Shown here: positions 1-11,970 of the stretch, piece after piece
How positions within the stretch are numbered: the first letter of the stretch is position 1
Layout of the letters: the number at the start of each line of letters is the position of its first letter
Source: Lepeophtheirus salmonis
Lineage: Eukaryota; Arthropoda; Copepoda; Siphonostomatoida; Caligidae
DNA: 64,000 nt
NCBI RefSeq assembly: GCF_016086655.4
Contig: NC_052134.2
Coordinates: 3,782,001 to 3,846,000, forward strand
Reading direction: 5' to 3'
Notes under the pieces: model-generated
Database searches by the model: none
The model's input: only the letters and a program-made list of their open reading frames with translations
What the model was told of the DNA's origin: nothing
Translations under genes and position numbers: made by a program

Positions 1-772
1 CTAAATAGACATAGTAATATAGACAAATGACTATATACATATGAGTATTTTAAGATATTCCAGATCAATTTGAGCATTTTCCTCATTTAGAGTCAAAACT
101 AGGGCTCAGAAAAAGTATTAAGTTTTTTAACGGAATATATTGTGATATATTTATAAATTTGCTAAAATATATGAAAATATGTTAAGCACCTCAATATGTT
201 ACAGATTCTTTTTGGTACTGTATTTCACATTTTAAATTTTAAGCTTATCAACTTCACCAACGAAGGATCTGTTCCTTCCTTTTCTGAGTTAACCTTCTGA
301 ATTCTATTAAAGTGATCAATCCATGAAAGTTGAATAGTTAGGTATGGAGTAATTCATGTTACTCAAAGCACTCCTAGTGGATAAAAAAAAGTATTATTCA
401 AAATCTGGACGAAGATTGAGCGTGTGGTCTTTGTTTAGCCACTTGGTTTTAAAGCTTTGGTGAAACGTGAAGTGAGGTGGTCCACTGTGTACCAAGCTGG
501 GATAAGACAGCCACAAAATTCACTTTCACAAATTAAATGTGTGATTAATATATTCTATAAAGAGCAAAATTATAATATTTTACCTACAAAAAATGAGAAA
601 TAGTTTGTTTTTGACAAAACCCAAAAATATGTTGTGAAATATGCGATCACATATAAAGGGTTGGTTAGAAGTATACTGACAATATTTTCAAGTAAGTTTA
701 ATTAATAGTAGATGACATTTTAAGACATCATTTGGTACATATTAAATTTACTTTGAACCATTAGCTGTTGTA
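1..772. other. Non-coding AT-rich flank
   Basis: I see no gene here. A somewhat GC-richer patch at about 410-530 could belong to the 3-prime flank of the transposase relic that follows, but I found no matching inverted repeat at the other end of that relic. Confidence 0.4.
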
Positions 773-1830
773 TCATTCAATATGATACGCCTTGGGCGCC
801 TTGGCATTGGTCCCCAACTGTAAACGGGAAATCCAAGCTGAGCAGGTCTTTATTACATATGTCTTGTTGAAGCCGGACACATTTATCTTCACAAAGAGAT
901 TCAGGGATCTGAAGGAGCTATGGTGATGTTCGTTTACCTTCCTTCTCAGCTCTGACCACAACTAGAAATCATATGGCTTAAGGTCAGTACTATTTGAACC
1001 CATACATAATTTGATAACGACATGCAACAAGCTGTCGAGGTAATTCATGACACTTTTGGCTATGTTACAAGGTGCTGATTGTTGAATTCACATGAACTTT
1101 GTATCTGGAGGATATGCAACTTTCATGTATGGCATCTTAACATTCTTAAGACGGTCTAAGTACACTGAGGAAGTTAACTTGAGACCATTGTCAGAACTGT
1201 GATTCGGCAGGACATTCCCGCCACTGATGATCAAGCCAAGAACCTGTATCTTGGAAGGGAACTTGGTCTTCATCATAGGAGGAACATTACCACTATCCTC
1301 TGCCAGCTAGCAGTCATTCTTTGGCTTTTAGGCAGCATTCGAGGTCAAGTTTGAATAATCACTGAATAACTTTATGATGCCTGGATTTGATTTCAAATTT
1401 GGCGGAATATCTTGCCTCTCGAAAACCTGATGTCCTTTATCTTCCTTGTAAGAATGTTACGCCTTTCCCTTGATGTAGAACATCGAACTATGATCCTCCT
1501 TGATGGCCCTGGCAACCATACTCCTACTGATATACCTCCTCCAAGAATGAGCAGACATTGAAAAGCCAGGATTTGCTTTAATTGGCCTCTTGAGCACAGC
1601 CAGGAAGTGGCCAGTTTAATTATTGGGTTCGTGTGAACCACATGAGGAATGGGAAAGCCGCCAATTGGTCTTCAGTCGCTTGGAGACGTCATAACCGGCG
1701 CTCTTGGCATATTTTGTGACTTTTATGATTGTCTTAGTATCGTTGCCGGCCTCGAACAATTATAAAATGACTTAACATTTGTCCTCTTGCTGCTTCAAGA
1801 CGAAACTGGACAGAATGAACATAAAAACAG
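773..1830 (-). pseudogene. Tc1/mariner transposase relic, nearly full length
   Basis: Decayed cut-and-paste transposase read on the minus strand through several frameshifts. From high to low coordinates, the N-terminal helix-turn-helix part is still recognisable (AGNDTKTIIKVTKYAKSAGYD, read here as a motif around 1,745-1,690). It is followed by a KLFSD motif whose aspartate codon is at 1,358-1,360 (first catalytic residue), then a block equivalent to the family's MVLG-V-S-GKVMPP stretch (ORF at 1,088-1,276). The second catalytic site reads IQQSAPCNIAKS, where the usual QQDSAPCH has lost its Asp. The C-terminal part (773-961) ends in the family's typical KTCSA-RSRL-like block. Stops, frameshifts and the lost Asp mean it is dead. 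No terminal inverted repeats were identified. The family assignment is by motif order, and the exact subfamily is uncertain. Confidence 0.75.
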
Positions 1831-2612
1831 GAATTATTGGTCTCTGGACAATACTTTCAGCTGAAGTTAGAGCTTATATAGATAAACGAAATACATTAAA
1901 AAACAATTAGGAATATGTCCAGATACTTTTATCCACCCTTGAATAGAAAAATCTAACCAATTATGGGGTGTGAGATGACCTAACACAAACTTTGTATTGC
2001 ATCGGATTGATTTTTTTTTCAGATTGTAATGAGTAACACAGTGCGAAGTGGGTTTGAATTAAATTTTGCATTATCTTTTGGATGAAATAAATTGATATTA
2101 TTTAAACTAGAGTAATTAAATCTAACTATTTTCGAAAAAGAATAACATCTTCATGATCCTTTAAAGGAAATGTTTATTAAAAAATAAATTCAATCGGAAT
2201 CAGTTAAGAGGTTTTGTAGTCATTTCTTCAATTGGGTACATTATTCCTTTTCATCTCTGCTCTTAAAAAAACAATTTCTAAAATAAAATATGATGCAATA
2301 CTTTCATTTTTTTAAATATCGAGCAAGAAGAGTGAAACATATGCGTCAAGTATAATAACTCCTACAATATTCGATAAAAAACCACAAAAAACTATAAGTA
2401 GGAAAACAAAGTAACCCCCTTTTTTAAAATTTGGAGCTTTCAAAGGCCCCAGTTAAGTTAGTGAGAGTTAAAGAAAAAGTAGTTTTTTATATCTGAACTG
2501 CTGTATAGAAGGCAAATGAAGTATGATAAATAAAAATTAAGTTTTCTAAATTATCATTAAAATTGATAGAGTATCTCAAGTAATCCCTTGAATGTTAACA
2601 TAAAGCCCTTAC
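1831..2612. other. Non-coding AT-rich stretch
   Basis: No ORF, splice pair or repeat partner that I could recognise. If the minus-strand host gene is real, this is intron or 3-prime flank. Confidence 0.4.
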
Positions 2613-2633
2613 CTGACCCAAATGTTTAGGTAT
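2613..2633 (-). CDS. Candidate 21-nt micro-exon of the minus-strand membrane-protein gene
   Basis: On the minus strand a pyrimidine-rich acceptor ending in ttattcatag precedes 21 nt ending in GTCAG, followed by a strong donor gtaagg. The transmembrane exon at 5,253-5,361 ends with two bases of a codon (CA). This exon supplies one base, then six whole codons (YLNIWV), then two bases, so it keeps the frame open and is phase-symmetric (2-2). It would lie just inside the membrane in the cytoplasmic tail, a place where micro-exons are known in animal neuronal and adhesion genes. Against it: a 21-nt AG-to-GT interval can arise by chance in AT-rich DNA. No further downstream exon was found to complete the tail. 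Confidence 0.25.
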
Positions 2634-2904
2634 CTATGAATAAGAAAAATATATATTTGGAATTTCTTATTTTTTATTTAAATAGATGGCCTTTGAGGTC
2701 ATGCACAACCATCTTAGAGGGTTTTTATAATCAACAAATAATAGAAAGGTTAGTGGAATCTGTACGATTTTTTTTATAGAGTATTATGGTTGTATTTTTA
2801 AGGATAGGTCTTCCTATTGCCTTTTTCTGTTTTATGATCTTTATGTTTAAAACCCCTCCATTGTTTTTCTCTTTCCTTGACCTTAGGACGTACAAAATAT
2901 ACTA
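2634..2904. other. Non-coding spacer
   Basis: Nothing recognised. Confidence 0.35.
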
Positions 2905-3010
2905 TGTCTTAGAAAGACATCGTTAACTTTTTTACTATAAGTCTCACTTATAAAGGTCAAACAGTCGTCCCTTAAGAGCTTACAACCGAAAAAGTGATTT
3001 TGAAAGTACG
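2905..3010 (+). repeat. Repeat G, copy 1
   Basis: Matches 4,612-4,735 in direct orientation. Shared words include aacagtcgtccctt against aacagttgtcctttt, then gagctt and gaaaaagt. Both copies have the order gttaac-ttttt-act, then aacagt-gtcc, then gagctt, then gaaaa. Confidence 0.5.
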
Positions 3011-3024
3011 AATACATATATTTA

Positions 3025-3200
3025 TAGTTAATTACTGTCTGTCCTTAGGACTATTTGTAATAGAACTGATTAAAAAAAAGAAGAAATATATAACATTATC
3101 AGTTTTTAGGACAGATATACAGAACTAAAATCGACCAAACTGAGGGCTTTAGTGGAAGGGATTGCAGTTCTTAACTCTAAATAAGGATAATGTATTATTT
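3025..3200 (+). repeat. Repeat C, copy 1
   Basis: Shares gtccttaggact, gaactgattaaa-aaagaagaaata, gtttttaggac and gaccaaactg in the same order with copies near 38.4-38.7 kb and 59.4-59.8 kb. Non-coding. Confidence 0.5.
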
Positions 3201-3914
3201 ACTGGCAAAATCCCGTAACTTGAAAATGTTTTTATACCGATCCTAATCAAAGACAGATGCCCGGGTAATGATGAACCCGAATGTGTATTTTGTAATATAC
3301 TTATTTATGTATTTATAGACAGTTGTAAAATGAATTACAATTTCAAAAGAATCGATTTTATAGTTATAAATGTATTTGTTTTAAAAGGAAGAGATTAACA
3401 AACGAGTTATCTGTTTTTTTAATACTTTTTTCTGCGTTTCTTATAGTCCTTCTCCCTTTCTTTTTTACTATTCGATAATTAACTTTTCGTTTCGTTTTCT
3501 TAAAGAAAACAAAAGTTGATTGCTTTTTTTCTTCACACACTACTCTCCTCCAGCCACACATTACCTACTTTCCTATCATCTCTTATCAAATAATAAAAAT
3601 ATCTACCCATAAGAATAATAACTGTAATCATAATATCTCAGATAAATTATACATCCAATTATGTATTTTTTTTTTTTCCAAATCTCATTTCACATTTAAT
3701 TTTATGAATGCTAAGGAAATTGGTCGTCAATTATTAAGGATTTAATTTTGGTTAATATGACATTTTCTGTAGCATTTTTTTATATTTATACATTAAATAT
3801 CAACCATTTTTGTTTTGTTTTGGCCTTTATATACCATTTATATTTTTTCAAATTTTAACAAAAATGACGTAATCAGCAAACCAGGATCCAGTGTCGTAAT
3901 GAAGACATTATAAA
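3201..3914. other. Non-coding AT-rich stretch with T/A runs
   Basis: The open frames here are low-complexity Lys/Phe-rich translations of A/T runs, and no gene is supported. Confidence 0.4.
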
Positions 3915-4560
3915 TCCGTACCACCATAAATATAAAAACAGCACCATCTTCGATTTTTTTTTCAAATTTGGCCCATATTTTAATATTAGTTGAAAACTCA
4001 AAAATACACCATTGATAATGACTGCGTCAGTTCGTAAATTGCATATATATTGCAAAAACCCGAGTATCATATTTAGTATATACTCATATATTCAGAAATT
4101 TGCTCTACCTACAAACACATTTTCATCTGTAGTATTTAATTGGAATCGAATGCATCTCTAAGACTTATTGTATCTGTTAATGATATATTACAAATGAACG
4201 TATACAAATTTGAGTGAAATTGAGAATTACCATGCTAGATTTTATTGAGGTTAAAATATTGATCTCCTGACCTTATGGTTAAAAACTCACTTTGTTAGCT
4301 TATACAATAAAATACAACAATAGAATAAAAAAAATCATCTATTGAATAGTTTATAATGTAGATTGATATCATAAAAAAATTCCAAATATAGTTTTAAAAA
4401 AGTCTTTAAATTCTGAGCCTGAGAACAAAAAAGGCTGAAATTTTAGATTATTGAGTTTTTAACTAATATTACAATATTTGCCAAATTGGAAAATAGTCGA
4501 AGATGGTGCTGTGAAAAATGTCCTTTCTTTGATAAATTTCACTTGGAATGGTTCGCACAT
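3915..4560. repeat. Inverted-repeat unit (arms 3,917-4,008 and 4,452-4,560)
   Basis: The reverse complement of the left arm reproduces the right arm: gag-ttttaactaatatta-aatat, then gccaaatt-gaaaa, then tcgaagatggtgctgt. A weaker match continues outward (atttataatg against atttatgatgg). The arms enclose about 440 bp of unrelated AT-rich DNA without an ORF. The shape suits a decayed foldback element or MITE pair. No target-site duplication could be assigned. Confidence 0.5.
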
Positions 4561-4611
4561 ATTTATGATGGTTAAAATCCTGCAGTGTCTATTCTTCCTC
4601 CAATAAAAATA

Positions 4612-4735
4612 TATCATTCATCTAGACAGTATTAACTTTTTGACTGTCATTCCCCCCAAAAAAAAAAAAAAAAAATGTTAAACAGTTGTCCTTTTGGAGC
4701 TTGAAATTGAAAAGTTTTCTAAAACGAAAAAAAAG
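4612..4735 (+). repeat. Repeat G, copy 2
   Basis: Direct partner of 2,905-3,010. It is interrupted by a C run and an 18-nt poly-A tract around 4,655-4,675 that the other copy lacks. Confidence 0.5.
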
Positions 4736-5252
4736 TCGATATGTATCTTATATTTCTTTGATAAACCCAGGACTTTTTCAACCCATGAATTATGGTCAAT
4801 TAGGAAAATTTCACTTTTTTATATCTATGAGTAATAAGCACATGTTTTAATTGAAGCATATATTTAAAAAATATTCAATATAAAATGCTACAAAAATCAT
4901 ACAAAAATTGCAAACAAAAATACTAAAGTAATTTAAAAGAAAACACTTTTAGTACTTTCGTCTTGCATTAGTATATATAAACCCTTTTTACCTTAAACTC
5001 TTAAATATCTACAGTATAATTGAAGATGATATTTTGGTATGATATTTTTTATAAAATGACGTGTACTGAGATTTATCTACACACGCTCGTTGCTACGTTG
5101 TTATTTCTGAGATCAAATTATTACGTTGTTCTAAGATATTACGAGCACAATTACAAATTAGACCTCGATAAACAAACTTTCCTTTGTTAAATTTTTAGTG
5201 CATAAATAATTCCCAAATTTCCGTGTATTCTTTACTTGATTTTGCTACTTAC
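4736..5252. other. Intronic or intergenic AT-rich DNA
   Basis: No coding signal. It lies directly downstream (minus sense) of the donor of the transmembrane exon. Confidence 0.4.
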
Positions 5253-5361
5253 TGTAATTCCCATAGCCTTGTTTGACTTGATCGATATTGCGAGTATCTT
5301 CGTCCAGCAAGAGCCAAAGTAATTGTCATGATAATAAATCCAACCACTCCACAGGATGCCC
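5253..5361 (-). CDS. Exon encoding a single transmembrane segment
   Basis: Minus-strand internal exon of 109 nt. The acceptor is tcatcctttcag directly before GGGCATCC, and the donor is ATTACA followed by gtaagt, a consensus site. Read from phase 1 (two bases, then 35 codons, then CA) it is open and encodes CGVVGFIIMTITLALAG, a hydrophobic helix, followed by RRYSQYR and a polar stretch: a membrane segment with a basic cytoplasmic stop-transfer. The composition is clearly richer in G+C than its surroundings. The acceptor phase (1) matches the donor phase of the exon at 45,859-46,080, whose last base G plus GG gives Gly. One other frame is also open, but it has no such topology and a different phase. 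I infer a type I or similar single-pass surface protein. I do not recognise the family. Confidence 0.6.
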
Positions 5362-7025
5362 CTGAAAGGATGAATGAATAATGAATGTGTGATACTACTT
5401 ATTGTTAATAGAGATATTATATACAAGAAGTTTTTGTAATCTTTTAATGTTTCATTTCTTCTAAATATCATTTATATAGATATTAGAATGTATCATTATT
5501 ATCCTGCAGAAACGTAATTTCAAGGAGATTTACCTCTTATCATCATATGGAAATAATAAAACAAATATTCATGTACATATTTAGTCTTCACAACGATGAT
5601 AATAAGGCTGTGTTTCTCAAACTGTGACACTTTGTAAATTTTTAATATATAAAAATAGAAGAATAATTATTATATTGAAGTTAAAAATTCTTTTTTAAAC
5701 CCTTTTTTTTGTTTATAAAAAACGGTTGTAAAAGATTGTAATTTCTCAAATTCTTTTAAAATTAAAAAACAACAACATTGTAACGTCCCCACGTGGAGGA
5801 ACTTCACAAATAAGCCAAGCCTTCATAATGGTACAATATCCAGTTTGGTCATAATGGTAGTATTGTTGAACTCAGGGGTCTGAGCAAAATTGTCACTATG
5901 TCAGGGTTAATGGTTATACACACATTTATTGTTGTCCGAGACAGCTATATATTGCTATAAAATGATACTTCTACAATACTAATCAGCTATTGTCAAAACA
6001 ATAGACAAAAAGAGAAGCTTAAGGATGGAAGACGGAGAGCCTAATAAAATCTCAACTATTGAAGAGATTGTGGTTTCTGCAACTGTTCCTAAAGCATTTT
6101 TTAAACAGATATCGCTTTATTAAATTTCTAAACAATTAAGTACAAAAAAGTATAACGAAAAATATGAAACAAAGTTCGATAGATATAAAAATTTATCGTG
6201 TAAACAAATATAATTTTTAAAACATTATTCAGTAAAAAATTACAAATTTTTGTATTCATTAAATAAAAAGATGTTATCTAATTCCAGGGTGTTACCTAAG
6301 GTGTTGTTTTTACACTCATCTTAATTTTGATAATTTTCACATATGTATGCATAATGCTACTAATGATTCGACACATAAACGAACATATGGACTTGGTTTT
6401 AAGTCCAAACTATATTGATGGAGACATGAAACTTCCAAACCAAACTCTTGGACTTTTTAACGAACACAATGTCTCTCCTAATGACTAAATCTGGATACCA
6501 TTCCAATCAAGGTTAGAATTAATTGTTTGGCCTTAGAGTAAAATGAGTCTCCCTTTTTTATTTTATTTTTGCAAATTTAAAGTGATTGGCTGTACTTGGA
6601 GTAACATGACCATGTACACATTTTCAGCTGCCTGTTTTGTATTTTTCGCAATTACACTTAATATCACAGTTTTTAAATTTTGAAAGGTTCCAAAGTGCCA
6701 AACCTGGTTTAAGAGGTCACCTGGAATAATAAGTCACTTTTTCAGGTTTCCATTTTTTACAACTTAATATAGATTTGTGAGGACTAAATAAAATCACAGT
6801 CACTGACCATGATATTCCATTTTTTTTTTCTCAAGAAGAATCAACGTCCCCACTAATGGTTATCGTTCTATTCATTAATATATCTCTTAACAGCAAGAAT
6901 CCTCACAAAACTCTCGTTATAATAAGCCCCAGGCTTTCATATATTAATATTTGTACATGAAGATGTTTGTAATGACAATGTTATTGGCAATGATGGCCCT
7001 TTGTAATTGATGTTTAAGTCATAAA
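5362..7025. other. Non-coding stretch with an orphan hAT-like end
   Basis: At about 5,608 ctgtgtttctcaaactgtg resembles a hAT terminal repeat, but no matching opposite end follows. A GC-richer patch (5,785-6,060), containing the palindrome ccacgtgg, was not recognised. The stretch 6,615-6,760 weakly resembles 24,150-24,250 around gg-ttaagaggt-acctg. Confidence 0.35.
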
Positions 7026-7345
7026 GAGCCAAGTTCTGATAGGAGGCGTTAACTTTGTGTATGTTTTTATATATGTGGCCTATCAAAACAAAAGCAAGCT
7101 AGAATGACACAAATTGAATAAAATTATACTTGTATTCTTCTACGTATTATTTTTAATTTCTGTTAACAAATTATTCTGGTTAATCGTTTGAAAGTGCCGC
7201 AGATTGAACTGAAAGTAGTAAAATTTCATTGTCACAATCATATAATTATAAGTGGATGAGTTTTATTTGAAAAACTATATCGGGGCCAAATTCCGTACAA
7301 TAAACCAGTTGAAGGTTTTAAACTATACTTGACACTGCTGACTAC
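7026..7345 (+). repeat. Repeat B, copy 1
   Basis: Matches 58,195-58,520 over about 300 bp. Shared words in order: cacaaa-gcaagctagaatga, taaat-ttctgttaa, ggttaatc-tttgaa, attcattgtcacaat, and a final block with atat-gggccaaatt and ggtttaaactata. Non-coding. Confidence 0.6.
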
Positions 7346-8279
7346 CTCAAATCATCCAGAAAATTTTGAAAAATAAAAGCCAATAATTTGAGGTCTTTTA
7401 ATTATTGGACTATATGTTTGTATGATGTAAAAAAATATTTAGACAAATCTAACTTTTATTAAATTTTTGTTCTATATTTTTTTTATGCCAAGTCATAACA
7501 TTTGCAAATGGTTCTGTAGAGGATCCATATCAAAAGGAATTTCTGATATAAATACCTTCTTTAGAAAGTTTGTAATTCTGATTAATTTAAAATCTATATA
7601 CAACATTTAACATTATAAGAAACTGTGGTTTTTATATTTGTATACTTTTTTCCTAGGCTTTCTAAAGATATAAATATATCATATCAAAGACATTCTTATT
7701 TAAAGACATAAAAATAAAAATTTGTTAAATCTAAGATCATACCAATATATATATATAGAAATACACATATATACGTCCGTGACTCATCATTCCAAATCTT
7801 TATACATACGAATATATAGATACTGTTGAGTTCAGGGGGAAATATAAGACAATAATTTATTTACATGTTTTAAAAATTGAAGGCCTTGTCTTACAATTAA
7901 AGATTTAGTCCATTAGTAAAAATAATTGATTTTGAGATATTTTTTTATGTTTAAAAAATAACCAATAGTTTAAAAAGTTCATTTTCTTATATATATATTA
8001 TATACTTCGCTCGCGTGGTTCAACTTTAGAAACTACGACTGATCCAGATCTGCATTCAAGTTAGACCAGAATATTTATGGTAGAGTACATATTACTAGAA
8101 GGTTTTATAAAGTTTTTGTATGGTTCTAAAACTTAATCACTCCAAGAATATCCCATACTTTAGAACATTCTGATCATTAATTTCTTCCGCATTGTAAAAT
8201 ATCCTTATTTCCGAATTGATAACAGTAAGTTAATACTGTCCCAAGCTACTCTGTTGAAGCTTTAAATGAACATTCAGTC
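7346..8279. other. Non-coding AT-rich stretch
   Basis: No gene seen. A TA microsatellite lies at about 7,745-7,758. Confidence 0.4.
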
Positions 8280-9175
8280 ATTGAAAAATATTGTAAAGTA
8301 ACGTTTACTATTCAAAGCCACCATATAAACAAAAAATTTCCAAAATACAACAAATTTGAAACAGTGGAAAATCTTTCAAAGGCAGGTGGAAAGTGAAAAA
8401 AATCGCCCATATTAAAATGTACCTTATGTACAAAGAATCAACCCCAGAATGACAAAAAGGGTATTATTGACGAATTGGAGAATGCATATGGCCATGTTTT
8501 AAAGGGAGTTCCATTCAAAGCCTTGGATTGTTTTAGGCTTCACAGTAGAAGTCCTAAAGTGACACTTTTAACAAGAAAAAAAACAAACAAACAATTCCGA
8601 AATTTTGAAATAGGCCAAATAGCATCCCTAAAAATATAATTTCATTTGTCACTCGACTTTCTGGTCTGATGAGGAAAAAACCCCCGAGTTTTAAGTGCTT
8701 ATACAGCCCATGGAATACCGTTCTAATCTTAAAACACGGTTGGTGATATATAAAACTATTGTTTTTTTCTTCTCATCCTCAGTGGCAATTAGTGCCTTAG
8801 TACATATATAATACTCATGAAAACAGAAGAATACATTGACATAATAGAGCCTTTATTTTTATCACAAAGGGGAAATTACTGGAGCTTGGACCGGAAGGGA
8901 TGTTACAGAAGGACTCAAATCCAAAGAATGAAGTCATATCAACCATAGTTAATCACAAAAAAATAAAAAATAGTTGAGTCACAAAATCCAGATTTTTAAT
9001 CCAATTGATAATCTCCTGCACCAGTTGAACTTGAAAATCTGATCTTGGAAATACCTTTATTAAGAAAAGGAATCTATTGAAATTTTCAAAGGGGAACGAA
9101 ACAAAATACATGTGTCAATACTTGATAGGAGATTATATAAGACGACAGCTTTTACATCAAGGCCAAATGTATAAA
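8280..9175 (+). pseudogene. Tc1-type transposase relic
   Basis: A decayed Tc1 transposase on the plus strand, recognised by its ordered motifs across frameshifts. There is a linker region with ETVENLSKAG and lysine-rich DNA-binding remains (8,340-8,560), then HSRSPKVTLLTRKK. The central block reads NTVLILKHGW followed by LFFSSHPQWQLVP, equivalent to the family's VKHGGGS-MLWGCFSS. The second catalytic region is MLQKDSNPKNEV with Asp at 8,912-8,914, and FNPIDNLLHQLNLK near 9,000-9,040 is equivalent to DLNPIENLW-LK. The C-terminus is worn but visible to about 9,170. Several stops make it non-functional. Terminal repeats were not found. It belongs to a different lineage from the mariner-type relics elsewhere in the window. 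Confidence 0.75.
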
Positions 9176-9912
9176 CTTAAATCGTTTATTTTACTGTTAC
9201 TGCTGATACTTTCGACTGATTTTGAAAAAAGCTATAAATTTCGGTTAATTCAATAGATGAAATAATATTTTCCCCCTTGTTTCTAGCTTTTGATGATATT
9301 TTTTACAATTTATTAAATATCCATAATATAATGAATTGTTATTGTCTGTGCAATAATTTGGTTTCAAAGGACTTGAAGAGCCCGTATGTTTTCTCCTGAG
9401 CTCAACTGTAGATGTGTAAATCTAAGTATGCAACGATATACAAATAAATTCCTTTAAAGTATGTATAAAAAAATAGCAACTTCAGGAATAACATTTATAG
9501 TTTTTCTATAATGAAAATACTTATAAGTGTACATAGATAAATAAATATATTTATTTATACTATATGTATATATGGAATACTTTTCTCTACTATCAACTTA
9601 TTCCATATTCCTTTTCAAGGTGAAGAATTAAATGAAATTGATAAGTAAATATCTTCTCTTTTCTTTTATAAAAATACACTTTTTGTCAAGATAAAGTCCC
9701 TTTAAAATGAAAATGTAACTTTTACTCGTATTTGGCAAATCAGATGTAGTAAAAAAAAATGATCAAATGTCGTTTTCTGCTTTAAAAAAAAGAAATGAAA
9801 AGGTATCCATAGCGCATTAATAGTATTTTATAGCAAATGACATTGAACTCCCATGAAATTTTTATAGTTGACAATCTTATATCCTTAAAAGCTGTTATCC
9901 TAATTCTTAAGT
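9176..9912. other. Non-coding AT-rich stretch
   Basis: No gene or repeat partner recognised. Confidence 0.4.
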
Positions 9913-10198
9913 AATCATGGATGACAGAGAGTAACGCTGAGAATGTGTTGGGGAGCTATTTGCAAAAGTCTTTATTGTGTTCAAAGTAGAATTGATGATG
10001 GATTTAAAAGAAATTCCTCCCTATCTTCTTGCTGGATACGAGTCGTATTTGAGTTGATTCCCTTCCTTTCACAGCTCCTTGCAGCCGATCTAATAAAATG
10101 TCATGAGAGCTAAGATATTCTCCTCCATAATAATATTCTTCAAATTGTCAGGCTTACTGCATTTCACTTGTTGGTTCCTTTCTTTTTAGCACAACGGC
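9913..10198 (+). repeat. Repeat A, copy 1
   Basis: Near-complete copy of the most abundant dispersed repeat in the window. It runs from gacagagagtaacgctgag, through agtagaattgatgatggat, to cagctccttgcagccgatct, aataaaatgtcatga and ttcttcaaattgtcagg. Copies occur on both strands, and no ORF is conserved between them. Confidence 0.7.
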
Positions 10199-11747
10199 AG
10201 TTCATGTTTTATGTAACTCTAAGCATTACTTAAATGTAAGTTTATATCGTTCAGAAATCGTAACATTTTTATTTCAAAGAAAATTAAAAATTATAAAAAA
10301 TAATTCAAACTTCTTCTGTTTGACCAATATTTTTAATACTTCTACCTTGTGCTAGGATTCATAAACCTTTTATAGTAACAATTCCATAGCATCGAACGTA
10401 AAACGGATCATAAGCCATATATAAGGTCAAAGGTAACAAAGAAGGTCAACTTCTTCTAAATTTTTATTTTAGCATGTGTACTGGAGTGTACAATTTTTAG
10501 GGTGACCTGTTAATTCGTTCTTCTGTTGTATTCTAATGGAAAAAATCTGTTTATGAAGTTTATCTTTAAAGGACGTTTTTTGACTTCTGTAGCCATTTAA
10601 GAAGGACTTTTTGAACGACATTTTCTATTTGTAAAAATTTTGTAATTTGTAAAAGTTTCAAAAGCTTCAAAAAAGTTTATTTTCTCAAGTGACATAAGAA
10701 TATAATCCTTATTTTTCATTTTGAAGAAAAACATATTATAGACATACTCAAAATAATGAATGTTCTATAGAAATACAAACACACCTTGCTTTATTAATAT
10801 AGATTAATCAAATGTCATTATAATATATATCAGTTAGTGACGTCCAAGTTCCAATATTTATAAGAATCATAAATACTTCAATTAGGCAGTATTTCTTAAC
10901 CTTTTTAGATCTATTATACGATATCTTTTTTTTTTCCAAAATATAATTTTTGGGGATATTTTTTCAAAAGATTTTCTTTTCTTTAAATAGATTCCGCTTT
11001 ATACAAGACTTCCATTCAAATCAGTTTAAGAACTACTTAATGATACCTTAATGGGGATTAAGTGAAAACTATTCTAGTGCATGAAATATATGGATTAATG
11101 TTTTACTAAAGAAATTCCATAGTTTAACTGAGGTACTTTATTATAATATTTGTTAAAATCATATCTTGTAGAGTGTCCTTTAAAATTGGGGACTTTTTTC
11201 TATGAACAATCTTTAGTTTTATTTAAAAAAATGATATAACCATAAAGAGTATTGTTTTTCTATTTGTTTCTTTCTGTGGAATGGGTAAAAATAATTGATT
11301 TTAACCTCCAATTAAACAATAAAAACAATTGGCTTAGTGATTACAATTCCTTACTTATATGTATTTTTAGCTTTTAAATAAGTTTTGAGCTGTTTTTCTA
11401 AAAAAAGGCTAAATTCTCGAATGTTATAATATCCAAAGTAGTCCTTCTTCCAAGGGTATCCAGAAAGTCATATCTAATTCTCAAAAGTCTGAAGGTTCAT
11501 ATTTGCAAAATGAAGACACTTGACTGGATAAGTGGTAAGTATAATTTTAAATGAGATTTTTCTTGTATGTAATTGATTCATCCAATATATTTATTTACAC
11601 TTTTATCACTCAAGGGTAATACACTCTCAAGATTGAGATATTAGGAGTACAGTATCTATACATAAGGTTGTAAATTGTAAGCATTTTCAGTTTGTAAAAA
11701 AAACAAAATTAAATAACAAGGAAACTCCCGACAGTTTAAATAATGTT
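10199..11747. other. Non-coding AT-rich stretch
   Basis: A possible small hAT-like MITE (10,887-11,042) has similar ends but no matching target duplication. At 11,510-11,534 a short ATG-led segment ends at a consensus donor (AGTG followed by gtaagt), which is too little to call an exon. Confidence 0.35.
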
Positions 11748-11970
11748 TTGGAGGAGAACAGATTACCTATCCTGACGTAACATTAATTAGCAGGAAGCAG
11801 CTATAAGAGAAAAGAGATGAAAACAAATTCCTCTCCGTATCAAAGCAAGGGTAAAGACAGAAATTACTTCGTTATCAATCATCAATTCTACTCTGAGTCC
11901 AACAGGGACTTACAATTGTAACCCCTCTACAAAACCTCAATATTACTGTCTGTCAGTTAAGAGAACACAT
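11748..11970 (-). repeat. Repeat A, copy 2
   Basis: Reverse-orientation copy. Its reverse complement contains attgtaagtccctgttggac followed by tcagagtagaattgatgat, and later agctgcttcctgct and tctcctccaaaac. Confidence 0.7.

Noticed and set aside
5600..5630. hAT-like terminal sequence ctgtgtttctcaaactgtg
   Set aside because: No opposite end or target duplication nearby, so only noted as an orphan end.
10887..11042. Possible hAT-like MITE (cagtatttcttaacc at one end, tttaagaactactt at the other)
   Set aside because: The 8-bp flanks do not match, and the ends are only loosely similar.
11510..11534. ATG-led MKTLDWIS ending at a consensus gtaagt donor
   Set aside because: Only eight codons, with no recognisable downstream exon on the plus strand. 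Easily chance.
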